Below are positions 12,465 to 25,700 of a stretch of 64,000 nt of DNA, piece by piece. The stretch is from Antedon bifida. Its lineage: Eukaryota; Echinodermata; Crinoidea; Comatulida; Antedonidae. The stretch lies in contig OY727100.1 in the NCBI GenBank assembly GCA_963402885.1, positions 9,207,395 through 9,271,394 on the forward strand. The letters are read 5' to 3'. How positions within the stretch are numbered: the stretch's first letter is position 1; each line of letters opens with the position of its first letter. The notes beneath the pieces are model-generated. The model did no database searches. It saw nothing but the letters and a program-made list of their open reading frames with translations, and was not told where the DNA came from. The translations under genes were made by a program, and so were the position numbers.

Positions 12465-12730
12465 AATTGTTTTTTATATATTTGTTCTTATATAGCATTA
12501 CATGGTTCTAAGTGCTTCACATTATTACCCCAGTCATTTTTTGGACCAAATACATTGAAACTCCCCTACACCCATAATGCAGCTAGTAATCTTAAACTGG
12601 GTATCCTGAGTGGAGAGAGGCAAATGCAAGTAAAGTGTCTTGCCTAGGGATACAAGAAATGCGGCAAGAGTTGGATTCAAACTCACGATCAGTAATCCAA
12701 TGTCCAACACACTGAGCCACATGCCGCCAC
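12465..12730 (-). mobile_element. tRNA-derived SINE
   Basis: On the minus strand the element starts gtggcggcatgtggctcag. It has a Pol III A box (tggctcagtgtgttgga, 12719-12703) and a B box (agtttgaatcc, 12683-12673) at normal tRNA spacing. Then come a ccctaggcaagacactt block, a cctctctccactca block and a distal gtgaagcacttagaac...tatataa tail. This order (tRNA head, central domain, LINE-like tail) is the standard layout of invertebrate tRNA SINEs. The element ends in an AT-rich tract near 12465. It should be transcribed by RNA polymerase III if its boxes still work. I do not assign a named family. Confidence 0.75.
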
Positions 12731-12786
12731 ATAAATTTTAATGAACAAGAAAAATTTAACAAAATATTAAAATGCAATTCAGCACT

Positions 12787-12806
12787 AAAATACTGTACAG
12801 TATTTT
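12787..12806. repeat. Perfect 20 bp palindrome
   Basis: aaaatactgtacagtatttt is fully self-complementary. It lies 56 bases beyond the SINE 5' end. TACTGTA is also frequent elsewhere in the window. Confidence 0.8.
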
Positions 12807-13110
12807 ACAGTACACATAATTATATTATACATACTTTTAATTGTAAAGTTTTATCATTTCTTTTATAATAATTACTGTAATCTAATATTAATAGAAAACT
12901 TAATATAATTTGATTCTAATAAATTCATAATGAAATGATGATTAAATATATTTAAATATTCATTTGTTCTTCAGTCAAATCAAATGTAACAAAAAGCAAG
13001 ATTTTAACGTTATGAGGTCAACAATTAAGATAAACAAAATTAACCAATAAAAATAAATTAAAGTTATTGTTGGCAGCCGTCTGTCTCGAGAGACAATAGG
13101 TATGCGCCCT

Positions 13111-13590
13111 CTATCCGTCATTCGGTGCAGGGTCACAGCGCCTGCTGTGACTAAAAAGTCCAATTTTTGAGCGGCATGATTTGTCACATTTTGGGCAGAT
13201 GTAGGTCGGCTCCTGGTCGGTTGGAGCAGAGGATGCTCTCTCCTTTCTACGTTTCTTGAGTAGCGTCCATTTCTTGTCGCGTCCACTCTCGCTTGTTTGG
13301 ACACACATCTTGATAGTGGATCTCCACATACTGCGATCGGAGGCAACAGCCTCCCAGTTTGTGACGTTTATGTTTCCCGACTTAAGATCACGCTTGCATA
13401 CGTCTTTAAAGCGTAACATGGGCCTTCCTTTAGGTCTAGTTCCAGTGACAAGCTCACCATAGAGTAAGTCCTTTGGTATTCTTCCGTCATCCATGCGCCT
13501 TACATGGCCGAGCCATCGAAGGCGTCTCTGGGTAAGTAGTGAGTACATGCTGGGCAAACTTGCCCGAGTTAGAACGGTTTTGAGACATGA
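13111..13590 (-). pseudogene. LINE C-terminal domain with zinc knuckle
   Basis: This is the continuation of the retrotransposon frame after a one-base shift near 13577-13584. It carries RRLRWLGHVRRMDDGRIPK, then GTRPKGRPMLRFKDVCKRDL, a hallmark of many invertebrate LINE C-termini, then a basic stretch (KKRRKER). It ends with a Cys/His knuckle of the form C-x2-C-x12-H-x4-C that begins CPKCDKSCRSKIGL, likely for nucleic acid binding. The stop at 13111 appears to be the natural end of the protein. Apart from the frameshift I see no internal stop, so decay is slight. Confidence 0.85.
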
Positions 13591-14160
13591 TCCTGCCATT
13601 TGATGCCGAGTATCCTTCTCAGGCAGCGCAGATGAAATGAACTCAATCTGCGCTCTTGGCGGGTGTAAAGAGACCATGATTCACTGCTGTACAATAGGGT
13701 GCTTAGGACACAAGCCTGGTAGATCTTCATCTTGGTGTTTATAGTCAGCATGCGGTTTTTCCAAACCTTATCTGTTAGGCGAGCCATGGCTGATGTCGCT
13801 TTTCCAATCCTGATGTTGAGTTCGGCGTCAAATGAGAGGTTACTGGAAACAGTGGAACCAAGGTAAATGAACTTGTCCACCACCTCAAGAGTATAATCGC
13901 CGATTTTGATCTTAGGAGGAGCATTGGCTGCGTCTTGACTTAGAACGTTCGTTTTCTTAAGGCTGATGGTAAGGCCAAACTCCTCGCATGCATGTGAGAA
14001 GCAGTCAATGAGGCGCTGGAGTGCTTCTACACTGTGGGCTGTGATGGCAGCGTCATCAGCGAAGAGCAACTCTCTAATGAGTAGACGTCGCACCTTGGTC
14101 TTTGCACGAAGGCGGGCAAGGTTGAAGAGATTTCCGTCACTTCGAGTGTGTAGGTTACTT
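13569..14160 (-). pseudogene. Reverse transcriptase fragment with FADD motif
   Basis: This frame carries RELLFADDAAI, the reverse transcriptase catalytic block C (the two Asp that bind Mg2+), at about 14070-14038. It is followed by GLTISLKKTNVL and KFIYLGSTVSS, which fit blocks D and E, and ALLYSSESW further on. Upstream to about 14158 the same frame stays open (SDGNLFNLARLRAKTKV), so coding starts before the first GTG/ATG-like codon and the true N-terminus is lost. The frame ends at a stop at 13569, just after ILGIKWQDHVS, because of a single-base slip. The product would have copied element RNA into DNA at the chromosomal nick. This copy cannot do so. Confidence 0.88.
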
Positions 14161-17100
14161 TAAAGTTAACTCTATTGTTAATGGCAATTAAATGAATAAT
14201 TTCTTCGGAAAAAATCTTAAATTTTTACATGCAAGGGTACAGCCATTTTGGCACAATTGATTAATAGCACGCCATGGTCACAATCATGCCATTGTGGAAA
14301 ATGACATGCAGTTCACAACTGATCATAATATTTGTTCACTGACTGTTTCTATAGGTTTCTGAATGATACACGCAGGTTGTAAACCATGTGATTTGGCATA
14401 GGTAATGGTACAGGTTATGGTATTCATACAATGTGTAGACTATTCGTAACATATAGAATGCATTGAATGCGGAACAGCGCTGGTGTCTATACGGCATTAT
14501 ATATACTCAACACAGGCATGTGGTACATGACTGCGTAGTGGCTATGAATTGATTGGCCAATTGCTGCAGACATAATGTGCGGTCCTTTTCATGGCGAATG
14601 GGCTGTGATTGGATTATAAGAAATTGGAATGATATTTTACAATAAAAAAGTACTATTAGTGTTCTTTAAAAAGTACACAATTGACACAACACAAATGAAA
14701 ATACATCCTTTGAACAACAATTTTATTTGGGTTAACACCCACTTAATGCTTATTTGAGCGAAGCTATTTACACAATTCGTTTCCCGAATTTCACACGTTT
14801 TCTGTTTTCGATTTGTTTTCTCGACTGAAAAGCTCTGCTGGAGAACATGTCACCTATTTGGTTCTTCCAAGTAACTGAAACGGAGCTAATTTTGTGCAAG
14901 TTTATTACCTTGTTTCACTGTGTTAGCAACATCTGTTTTCTCAAGTTATCTTGAATGGACTCAAAGAAACCCGCTCTGATTGAACAAACCATTATAATCT
15001 TTACAATCCAACCTTCCAGTCATTAGTACATATTTGACAGAATAGCTTTATTATTTGAACAGAACACTTCAATGCACAAACTGAAATAGCTAAACAAAAC
15101 TTTCGTGTCGGCAGACTTACAACTTGGAATTTGCTATGTGATCTGTTTTTTTAACTATTGAAAATTAATCACAGAGAGTTGTGAGGTGTGTAAACCCTAC
15201 TGTTCGTTGTTTGGAATTTTCATACATAGGATCAGACCGGTTGAAAGAGTTAAAAAGTTTGGGACGTTTGGTGTGAAATTGAAAATTTCACGTTCTGCCG
15301 GACCCTTTATTTTCACCACCTTAATCCGTAATGATACGAGTGTTAAATAATCTTTTGGCCCTTTTGAAATACCGACAATCATTTGTTCTCCGTACCTCTG
15401 ACCTTGTACCAACAAATCAATTTAAAAATAAAAAGCAATTATGTATAAGCTTGAGTGTTTATTGGCAGAAATTGAACAGGTAATTTAGCGTGAATCTATA
15501 CACACAGTATAGTTATGATAGGCCTGAAATGTGAGACTTGTAAAAAGAATGTTCCAAAACTAAACAGATTCAATTTCTATATTCTTAACCTGCTTAAATC
15601 AAAGCTTTTATTGTTCTATTAACATGATATTACAAGTCATTTTCTTGTAACGAAACTATAAACTATTGTTAACAACTTGTAACCAATCTGTATATACTGC
15701 ATCATATTACACGACAACATACAAGCCACGCTGCTTTTAAATCACACAGCTGCATAAAACTATGGTAAACCAAAAAGAACTTGTTATTTTTTGCTGTTCA
15801 TATTTCACCTATTAATTAGATTCTTAATTTTTAAACCTCCAGGGAATGAATTAAATAGTTTATTTTTCATCATTTCAATTTCATAGCTCATAATCTACTT
15901 ATACATGCATTGGTAGATCAATTATAATTATCATCACAAAATCAAATTAATTGCGTATTGAACCAGTTTTAAAGTTATTTACTGAATCGAATAAAGTATT
16001 AAAGAAACAAAAGAAACAGTTTACTTTATATTTATTTGAAAAGCAGTCTTTATTTTGGTAGTCTTGGTGTTTTATTCAATATGTGAGAAAATAAATGAAT
16101 TGTTTTAATGTATAAAAAGGCCATCTATATATATTTTGTTATTTAAATTACATTCTATACATTCCTCAATGAACTCATTGTTACCTAATGTTATAATATT
16201 TTTCTTCAATATAAAGATATGTAATATAAAATACTTAAAATATTCTCATTCTAGTAGTTTTCATTTAATTTCATCATTCTTCCAATAACAACATAATAGG
16301 AAAGTTTGTTTTTGTTACGGTTTGTCAAAGAGGCCTTCATTAAATTTAGATGTAATATGAAATAGGCCTACCTCAGCCTTTTCAATTAGTTGATTTTAGT
16401 CGCGTCCAAATGCGACTCTAAAGCACACTATGTCAGTCAGTCACTAACTCAAATTTACTAATAAACTCTTTTTCTAGTCATTTTCATTAACAACGTACTG
16501 GAGAAGTTTCTTTGTGTTGTCCAAAACTCTGGGACTTCTTGTGATGTTTCTCCATTATCTTCAAGGTAAAACTTTTAGCCCTTTTTTTATATACACACAT
16601 ACTCTTTTGTATTTTATTTTCATATTTTGTTATCTCACTGTTCTTATCAGTGTTAAATTTGTGAATTATAGATAAGCAAATTATCAATAGATGTAAAAAT
16701 TGCAAAGTATGTACATTAAATACTTTTTTTTCTTAAACCATAAAGAAGTGTGTCACACAGATAAGATAATAAGATAATAATTATCAACAATACATCTTGA
16801 TCAGTCATTTCAAACTACAGATGACAATTCACAAAAAGACAAAATAATTTTATTACATCAGTCCTTTTTACATCATTTTTATATGAAGTATCAATGGCAA
16901 GTTTCTACTAAAAGACTTTCTCTTTAACTCTGGCAAAAGTTTGTAATTTATTTATTATTATGTTAGCACCATAATTAGACCTGAACGAAATCAAAAAACA
17001 TTTTCAATGCCAATATAAACATTTAAAAAATTATATACTAGTTAAATGGGTGGGATAAAATATGTTTTTTTTTAAATTGGTATTTACAATGCTGAATGTA

Positions 17101-17589
17101 CAAATAACAAAAGTAAAATAACTTTGATAAGCTATTAAGTCTGTTACCAATTATGCTGGACTGCTCTGAGTAAAAGGCCAGTTTGCGCCCTTTAATTTTC
17201 TGACACTAATTTGAATTTACATTACAAATTATTAAAACTTACAGCCGTTACACCCTTCAATTTGTTTAAAGAGCATGTATTATTACTTTATTTTAGTATT
17301 GCATTTTTATATCACGCATGATTAATCCAATGTTTCAAATAACTAATACTCATTGTTTTGAAATACAAAGAGTGTCGGTAAAATTATGTTATCGTAAATG
17401 ATCGAATGAGCAGTAATGTTGAATATGTCGCAAAAATATTGTTAATTTTGCTAAGTGACGTTAATAAAGAAGAAGAAGTTATATAATACTGTATGTTCTT
17501 TTTTGTGAGCCCACACATATGTGGCAAAAAAGACACTTAAAAGTTATTGTGTGTGGGTATATGTTACATAGGCTAATTTGCTTCTTTTG
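14161..17589. other. Spacer, no supported gene
   Basis: 14260-15420 is less AT-rich and more complex than its surroundings and includes a 72-codon minus frame at 15197-15415 without a known domain. 15420-17590 is ordinary AT-rich DNA with an inverted fragment of a dispersed repeat at 16395-16446. An ending like ttaataaagaagaagaag near 17461 resembles a retroelement tail. Confidence 0.45.
16395..16446 (-). repeat. ~118 bp dispersed repeat, truncated copy 3
   Basis: Read on the minus strand it gives gactgactgacatagtg, a short divergent stretch, then tagagtcgcatttggacgcg and actaaaa. This is the distal half of the repeat at 4922-5039 and 50333-50448. The proximal half (aaggccaacagcc and gataccgg) is missing. 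Confidence 0.55.
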
Positions 17590-17830
17590 TCCCACAGTCA
17601 GTTATGCTTCGAAGCCCAGAATGGTATTAAAGTCCTTATTTGACCAATACTTATCCAATTTTCCTTAAAAAACGTTCACAGATGTTGCGTTTACTAAGTC
17701 AGATGGCAATGTGTTGCAATGATTAATTATTCTCAAGCTAAAAAAGTGTTTTCTCAGTTCCAAAACCCTTCTTCATTACAGGCTTATATAATTTCATATT
17801 GTGCCTACTAATTACAAAATTATATTAAAA
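17590..17830 (-). mobile_element. CR1/L2-type LINE C-terminal remnant
   Basis: On the minus strand one frame reads LRKHFFSLRIINHCNTLPSD, then LVNATSVNVF, a stop, and GKLDKYWS. This matches the usual end of CR1/L2-like reverse transcriptases, where FF..R.I..WN.LP...V.A.S...FK..LD..W is typical. The Trp of WN is Cys here, there is one in-frame stop, and a one-base frameshift separates an upstream stretch (RHNMKLYKP). It is therefore an old, dead fragment. The end near 17590 is approximate. Confidence 0.65.
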
Positions 17831-19519
17831 AGGCTAGATGTTTAATGAGATAACTTTAAAAGGCAAACCTAAAAAGAGGTGAGAAGAGAATTTTTTTTAT
17901 AAAGGGAACAGCATTCATAAAATTTGACAATTAAAGCTAATTTGTACCAAAGATTATAAATCACGGCATAATCAAAGTGCCGATGATTTCATCAAAGCAG
18001 GTTAAATTACATCTTCCAAGCCAATCAGCAAAAATATGATTAACTTTTGGTTTGTCCACGATTTAAGAAAGCAAATTATAAGTAAGTTGCGATTGCATCA
18101 AGCCTTTATAGGATTAGAAAAGATTAAAGTCAGATGATTAAAAGTGTAATGACTCCTTCTTACGGTACGATCTATACTGTCATTCCAATGGAGCAGGAGA
18201 ACTCTAATTTCACCTTCTGCGTGAGTGAATTACATACGTCGTACAGCAACGATTCTTGATTTTATTTGTTGCAATGTACTTCTAATCATTTCGAACTGGT
18301 TTCACAAGATGTTTGAGGATGTCTCAGGAGGTCAATGGATTTTGCTGTTTACTCGTTTAATTACCGCAGGCAAGCTAAATGCCATGTAAGGCAAACTAGA
18401 TTAAAGAACAATCCGCTGGGAATCTTCCCAGTCGGCAAAGTTGTCATTACAGAATTCACCAAATATATTGAAAAATGATCTACAACGGAATAATGAATTA
18501 TACTTTAAATAGTTCAAATGCAATATTAATTTCCATTAGTTAATTGAAAGATTATTAGATGAAATGAGGTGAGAAAAGAAGGGGTTTGTGAAGAGGAGGA
18601 GAAAGATTAATTAATTATTAAAGTTTTTATATCTAACAATAGGCCTCTGAAATATTGAATTACTTTATTTTTATGCACCCTTTATTTTCAACAAATAAAG
18701 GGCATGAAATGTACATGGATTTTCCAAATCGTAAGGAAATCAAAGAAAAGGAAATAAAATAACCATATCAAGGAAATAAAAGAAATAAGCATGTAGATAG
18801 AAGAAAATAATGTTAGTTCAATTGTTAATGCAAAAACAATAATAATTCTTATTTAAATTCTGTATGTAGTTTTCACTTCCTTTACTTGGAAGATTTCCCA
18901 TATGGAATCCCACATGGAATATAACTTGTTGACGTACACACCTGTTAAGTATACTTGGCACATTGTCAACCAATGTGAACAAGTTACCTTCTTTGTTCCC
19001 TCTGCAACCCCACCTGTGGACATGGTACTTCTCTAGTTAACACATAAGGTGTGATGTTTCCATCATGTGTTCCTGTGTTGTCCAAGTGTTACTTGAGCTA
19101 TAACCTCTTTCCTCTTGGCTCTCTGGAGTCATCATCAAGGCACGACATCGGTCGCAGGTGTGGTCTGGTCAGACCCTATTTATGACTCAGCCACCAGAGA
19201 TTACTGTATGTTGTCGAAACTGATCAAGAATAAATGGAATCAATCGTGAATGCCATTCAGTAAGATTATTTAGAAAATTTCACAGAATTACAGCAAACCG
19301 TTTGTTAGAAATGTTTGACTGTCTATACAATTTGCTTTTCCTTTTTCAAATATCTCTGTGATTTCTTATTAATGTTACCATTGCTGTTATGGAATTGGCA
19401 TTTCTGGTCTCTGTATTGTGCTAAAAATATTTGAAATAATAAACTGAACTGAATTGAATTGAGTTTTTTGTTTTATTCTTTTTTTGTATTGTAATGAAAG
19501 TTAGATGAAAAAACTAACT
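17831..19519. other. Spacer with a more complex 18.15-18.45 kb core
   Basis: No gene is visible. 18150-18450 and 18890-19260 have balanced composition with few homopolymers. They could be non-coding regulatory sequence or unrecognised repeats. 19410-19460 looks like a retroelement 3' tail (aataataaactgaactgaa, then GAATT units). Confidence 0.4.
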
Positions 19520-19525
19520 AAACTA

Positions 19526-19772
19526 TAAAGCCCAAAATGTTTGCGCGAGCCCTTTATTTTCGTGACTTTCGTAATTTCTTTCATATTCTGTAATTTTACT
19601 CGACGCTAATCAATTGTTGTTTGACGTTCATCGCGGAGGTGAAATACATTCACCAATTTGGTTCAACAAATTACATTAGAAACTCAAATCGCAAAAATAA
19701 AAGGTCGCGAAATAGTTAAAAATGTGAAATCGCGAAAATTTAGGGCCGCGAAAATGTTGGCTTACAGTATAT
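19526..19772. mobile_element. MITE with (T)ACTGTAAGCC-type inverted ends
   Basis: The left end reads actataaagcccaaaatgtt then tgcgcgagccctttattttcg. The reverse complement of the right end reads actgtaagccaacattttcg then cggccctaaattttcgcg. The terminal repeats are therefore ~40 bp and imperfect. The interior is rich in TCGCG and AAAAT blocks on both strands, quite unlike the flanks. It has no coding frame. A TA target duplication is possible but cannot be fixed because the flanks are AT-rich. Exact ends are uncertain by a few bases. Confidence 0.65.
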
Positions 19773-22700
19773 ATATTCTTCAAAATTATAGCTCTCTAAA
19801 GATTCTTTCCACTTTCATGCAGTGTTTAGGAACATAACGTCAACTCTCCCAATACCGCCTAATACTCCTGGGCTGACCCAAAAAGGTTTTGTTTTTTCAA
19901 TGTAATTTCAATTATTGTTATAAGTATAACACTAGAGAATTTGTCTTATAAATGTGTCTAAAAGGTCATAGCTTATTTTACTAAATGAAAGTCCAGTGTG
20001 ATTGAGCCTTTTTTAGGCTTAAGCAATGTTTTCGGCAAAAGAAAATCCTGGTACTGAATGACACTAAAATTTGCAGTGGAGGATACATGATTTTGAAAAT
20101 AGGTAAAATTTGCAGTGGAGGATACATGATTTTGAAAATAGGAAGATGTTAAGGCCTAAAAATAGGTTAAAAAAAGTGCTAAACTATTATTAACTGTTAT
20201 AATCTTTTACATGACAGTATTTTACTGAAATTTAGAGCCTTAGACACTAGTATCCAATGGCCGATAAGCAAGTATTTTAACCACAAAGCTTTGCCGGGTT
20301 GTACCAGGTAGTACACAATTTATTATTACATAATAACTTGTGCTTTAATACCAAATGATTGTTGCCCTTTAATAGTATGGATCATTTCCTGTTATATTCT
20401 TTATACATGTAATTCTATTGATAAAGAAATGCCAAATTCTCGCACCTTTTGATTCAATCACAATACTACATGCTCAAAGATTTTCTGATAATAGTTCTAC
20501 CTAGTTTGACGTCGTTTTTGTCGGAAATGTTCGGGTCCTTCAAAGGCATTTCTTATCTGACAGATAATTTTTAGATAAATATATTTTCTATGCCTGTTTT
20601 TTTACGTTTTAATAAGATTTTAAGATATACTATTAGAAAAATTAATTGAAACCCATTTATTTATTAGTGTATATAAATTACCGGAAGTTTAACGGTTATT
20701 ATAACATATTATGTATTTAATTTGTTGATATACTATGGTGAAGACAGGCCTAGTAAAGAGATGGCAATGGACTGTTGATAGAAATAGCAGAATATTACTT
20801 AAAGCTTCATTTTTGTATATACCGGAAAATTGTACATAGCCATGGCAATTCCAAAAGTTTATACCATATTTTGCATTTTTTATTCTTTTCTAGGTAGACT
20901 TAAATCCTTTGAAGTTAACCCTTTCATTAGATATTCTTTGATTAGCCTGTTATTGAAAGTATTCTCACTTTTAGTATTACTTTATGGTTTACAGGGTCAA
21001 GTAAAGATAAGTTGATGTATTTTAAGTATATATTTTTTCCTTATACTTTGTTCAGTCAAAACTATTTTCCTAGGGAGCCTGGTGTACCGGCCTATTGTTA
21101 AAGTCCTTTTCCAAGAAGGCTCGTTCTAACACAAAACCATGGAGCAAGTGGACTTGACCCTTTGCCAATTATATTACTATATTTTCGAGGTTTTACTGTA
21201 AACGTTACCTGTCTATCATCTATTGTGCAAATTGTTTCTGTAACAGGTTCTCCCTGAGTTCTTGTTTTTTTCTGATATTGTGTAATTTTCACTGTTTTTT
21301 TTTTTTTTTCATATATGAAATGAAATGATGTTTCCACTTATGATGATGCTCCATTTCCAAAAATTATATATATATATATATTTTTGGAGTATTTTTTTTT
21401 TCTTTATAAACAAAAAACTCCAAAAACAAATTGACCAGAGATAATACATTACTTTAGTGCAAGTATTTGATTTAAACAAATAATATTACAAAACATAAAA
21501 TAATCCTACAACTCCACAATTGGAATTAGTTTATTTGGTAATTTCTAACCTATTATATTTTATAGGTTACTACTGTACAAATAACTGGTAAAGCATGACA
21601 CTCATTGTATTAACAGGTACTTTTACAGTACAAAATAAAAAGTACATCTTACATAGGGTCATCAATACCAAAACAACGTTATTATTACTTTTGTTAGGTT
21701 ATCACATCTAAAGCTTATCAGATGAAAGGAAGGGGTGTTTGTTATCACCCATTCCTTTGATGCTTAGAAAAAACTTCCGCTAAATACCTTGGTTAAAGTC
21801 TAAAATACACTTTAGACCTATATAGCTAGAGGTGGAACCAGTATTTAAATTCAATTGTATGTTTATTGTAGCCTTTTCACAACTGGATTACAGGCAACCA
21901 GATCCCGAAAAAGGGCTGACTTTACATATAGTAATCCTACGAATTGTGCTAATCTAAATTTTGTACTAGTTTCAATGTACTATTGTTTTCTGCTAATACC
22001 ACTGAGGTGCCGATACCCTTTGATGTTACCCCCTCCAGTTCGGATCTGATTCCCTCCCTCCATTCTACTTGTATAAACCGCTATTATTTTCCTATTTGTT
22101 ATGCTTTGATATCAGTTCAGATCGCTATTGCAAGATTACAGTAATTTCTTTTCATATAGCAACAAAAACTTTTCTGGACTGGTGAATGCCTGATGGCTAC
22201 ATGCTTTCAAAAATACCAACAAACAATTGTGCTTGATTGTTGTTGATAAAATTGTATATTATGCCATTTCCTATGTTTTGTGTTAACTTTGGAGTTTCAA
22301 TTACAAGAGTATTGTTTCTGTTTACTTGTTGATTTTTCGATCAAAGACATTTTTAACAATAATTGGTTGCTAATAATACACCACACAACGCGAATATCAA
22401 AAGAATAGTAGTATATGGTGTATTGTTGTTATAGGTAACTAAAATAACTAGAATTAAAATGAGAATTAAAAATTGTGAATTGTAAATATTTAATTGGTAT
22501 TTTTAGAAGGTTATTGTTGAAATTGATTGTTATTTATTACATTTTTGTATGCTACAACTTTAATAAAGATAATTTAATATGAATTTTTTATTTGAACTTT
22601 AATAATAATAATTTCAGTATTATTCAATTTTTTTTAGAGTTATATACAGTTTATTGGTTGTACTTTGGTTTGGTATTTTTCTATTTTTCCCCGTTGTACT

Positions 22701-25700
22701 GTATATACCAGATATTTGTTTTCATTTTAAAATATGTTCTTTATGTATGTTTTTAATTGCATAATTTCAAATGATTTCAAATTTATGTAAAGGAATAGAA
22801 TTCATACACACTCTATAACATACAAACTATATAGATTCATTCATAATATATTCATAATTCTATGAAAAAATTGCAAATATTTTTAGTTCTCATAATTGAT
22901 TTTCAGCATTTAATAATATTTTATTTGTGTGTCCTTATCAAAATGATGAATGTTAAAACTAACAGACAAGTTTTTAGGCCATAAATTTCTCTTAAAAACA
23001 TTGCTGCAGATAAAAACGATCACCATTACGTGTATAATTAACTCAATGAGGATGGTTCAAACAGCGTTATCTCCTATCATTACATATACTACTTCCGCTA
23101 ATCTGCGGATGACGAGTAGTCACAAACGATTTCATTCCTGGTATTTTTAACAAGATGAATGATAGCACAAAAGATGATGTGATTATCGAGATATAACTGA
23201 AGCTTTAGCTACACAATTACATACAATTTATCTGGATATATGTAGTTTTAACTAAATAATTAATAGTATTTTTGTATGTTAATCAAAGGTAAATTATGCA
23301 TCTACTTCGAGTGTGAAGTGTGATAGTAAATATGATTTATTAAGTTTAGCATACACTGTGAAGTAAGTGTATGGCTCTATTGTAGTAACAAAGGTATCTT
23401 AGTTTTACTACATTTTGCAATAATATGTTACACAGATTATATAGCTTTGTTATCTATTGAACTTAAAATCCTTCTTTACCAGGCCAATAAAAACGATACA
23501 ATGATGATATATGATTTTATCATAAGGTAGGTATTTTTATACCTCAATAAAAACTTTGATTCCTTTATAAAAAAACTGTTATTTTTGTTATAAAATGTAA
23601 CACATTGTAAAGCTTTACACTCAAATCTATCCTTCAAGTTTAACAAAAGTCCCTCTTTATTTTATGACTATGAGAAAATGTATTCTATTAGTCTTCTATT
23701 ATCAATGATATTTGAAAGTAGGTCAGGTTTATAGGGGGACTGATCTGATAAGACAATGTTACTCATTGTGGCCGCTATCTGGTCTACAAAATGTATATTT
23801 GTTCAAATAGTCCGTATACATTGTTCAAGTGTGTATACACATGTAAGCAAATATAAATATTACAAAGAAACATATGTAATTATTTATATAAGAGGTTCAT
23901 TTTTACAGTAGAAACTATTACAAGTGGGCAGATGTTAGAGGTAAGTATGGTGTCCCTAATCGGCGACAGAGTAAATATTTTTGATTGATTTTGTATCGTG
24001 TAGCAGAGCTTGCATTAACTTTGTCTACAATGATACTGACTTTCAAGGCCTTTTGGGACATTTCAGTTTACTCATCTCCATTTTACGCCTACCTCAACTG
24101 AATTAATTAACTGCCGATGTAAATTGTAATGATATTAATATCAAATATATTTATACATATTGTAGCATACAATATGTTAGACTGATCCATGGAAACACAA
24201 CATAGAACATTTTGTTAATAAATATATTTAGATTATGCATTTATCATTGCACTGCTGAAAATGTTCAGTCTGTCATACTACTTTGCAAAAGTATTGATGG
24301 GGATCCATGATTTTGAAATAGGGGAGGGAAACTTAGCTGCTCCAATCCCTTGAATTAGGAAACTAAAAACTCTCACAAAACTGCTTCAATAAACTAAACC
24401 TGACTCTTTACATAGGCCAAATTCTTTCAGGCCAAAATTAGACCAAGACAAAAAAGAAAGATTGGCTACTGTATTCCCTCTATAGCAAGGATAGCAATTA
24501 TTATACAATTCATGTTAGAAGCAATCCTGTGTCTTAATGAGCACAATTAAGAGTGTAATTTAGGGTAGTATTTATTTAAGTGTAAAATATTTTGATGGTT
24601 TTGCTTAAGCCTATATTCAAGACATTTTTCTTGATATCCTAGCATTTGATTGAGGCATATACAATTGTAATTATGTTTTTAATTTGTATAGTAGTATAAG
24701 TGGTGAATCTTTATTCATTCACAAAAAAAACATGTAACAGTTTGTTTTTTATTAAAAACATAACTCAGTCTTATAACTAAAAATTAATAATTATGTAAAG
24801 GAGGTCGACTTACATAGTTCTTTTTACTTTTACAAAAATTCAGTTATAGTTTCCAAAAGAGGATAAATGTGTTCCATGTTTATTAAAATTTTGTACTATA
24901 ACTTTCAGAGGGATAAATCATAATATCTTTATAAGTCAACATCGGATATGAACATAAGTTCCGAGATCTTTAAAAAATGTCTGTAATGATTGAATAGTTG
25001 CATATGCAACAAAAACAGATAATAAAATAAATACAATTTGATTTCAATCTAACTTTCAATTTAAGATAAGTCAAACAGCAAGATATAATTCAAAACCATT
25101 TTGATTTATGTTCTATTTTGGACCGTGTAAATTCACAAAACAACTTGATATAAAGTAGATTAGATTTAAATTAAATTGAACATCTCTCCTCCTCTCTAAT
25201 ACGCTAATATTTAGTTCAATGACATGAAACCAGCATCATAACAAGTTTAATTTTCTAGATATTACATTCATTATTACGTATATTATTTGAGTTGATGAAA
25301 ACCAATAGCCTAGTGCTTCCTTCTAATTGAAATGACTTTATAAATCTGCGGTAGCTAGTACAATTCTTCTGTATAGTATTGCTTGATTGAAATAATCCTA
25401 GCCTGGAGTTAAAATGGATTTGGTACTATAACTAGCTTAAGGCCGTTGATGAAACTGATATACCACTTCATACCAGCTTCCGATAAACAACTAATAATTA
25501 CAATTGTTATCAAATGAAGTCGCACCAGTTTATTAATTCCTATAAGCAAGGAATAACACCATGTTTCTAAAGAGCACATAATATCGATATGTTCTAACAC
25601 ATTGACATAGTGTGTGCAATTTCCTGGCTGTGATGGATGTAATGTTTCAAGCCACAGAAGAATTAAAACTACTCGTTTTCAAAGATCTGAACCATTATGT

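Larger units (their letters stand above)
13060..14160 (-). mobile_element. 5'-truncated non-LTR retrotransposon (LINE)
   Basis: The minus strand encodes the distal half of a LINE polyprotein: reverse transcriptase from just before the FADD motif, thumb/connection, and a C-terminal zinc knuckle. After the stop at 13111 comes a ~50 base 3' UTR including a cgagacagacggctgccaa block and then AT-rich DNA. The endonuclease and the first reverse transcriptase blocks are absent. Homology stops abruptly near 14160, as expected from incomplete target-primed reverse transcription. One frameshift lies near 13577-13584. Codon use and GC (close to 50%) are unlike the AT-rich surroundings, which argues for a fairly recent insertion. 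I do not place it in a clade. Confidence 0.88.

Noticed and set aside
15197-15415. 72-codon minus-strand frame with a mixed composition
   Set aside because: No recognisable domain, no splice or promoter context, and no repeat similarity. It is too short to call.
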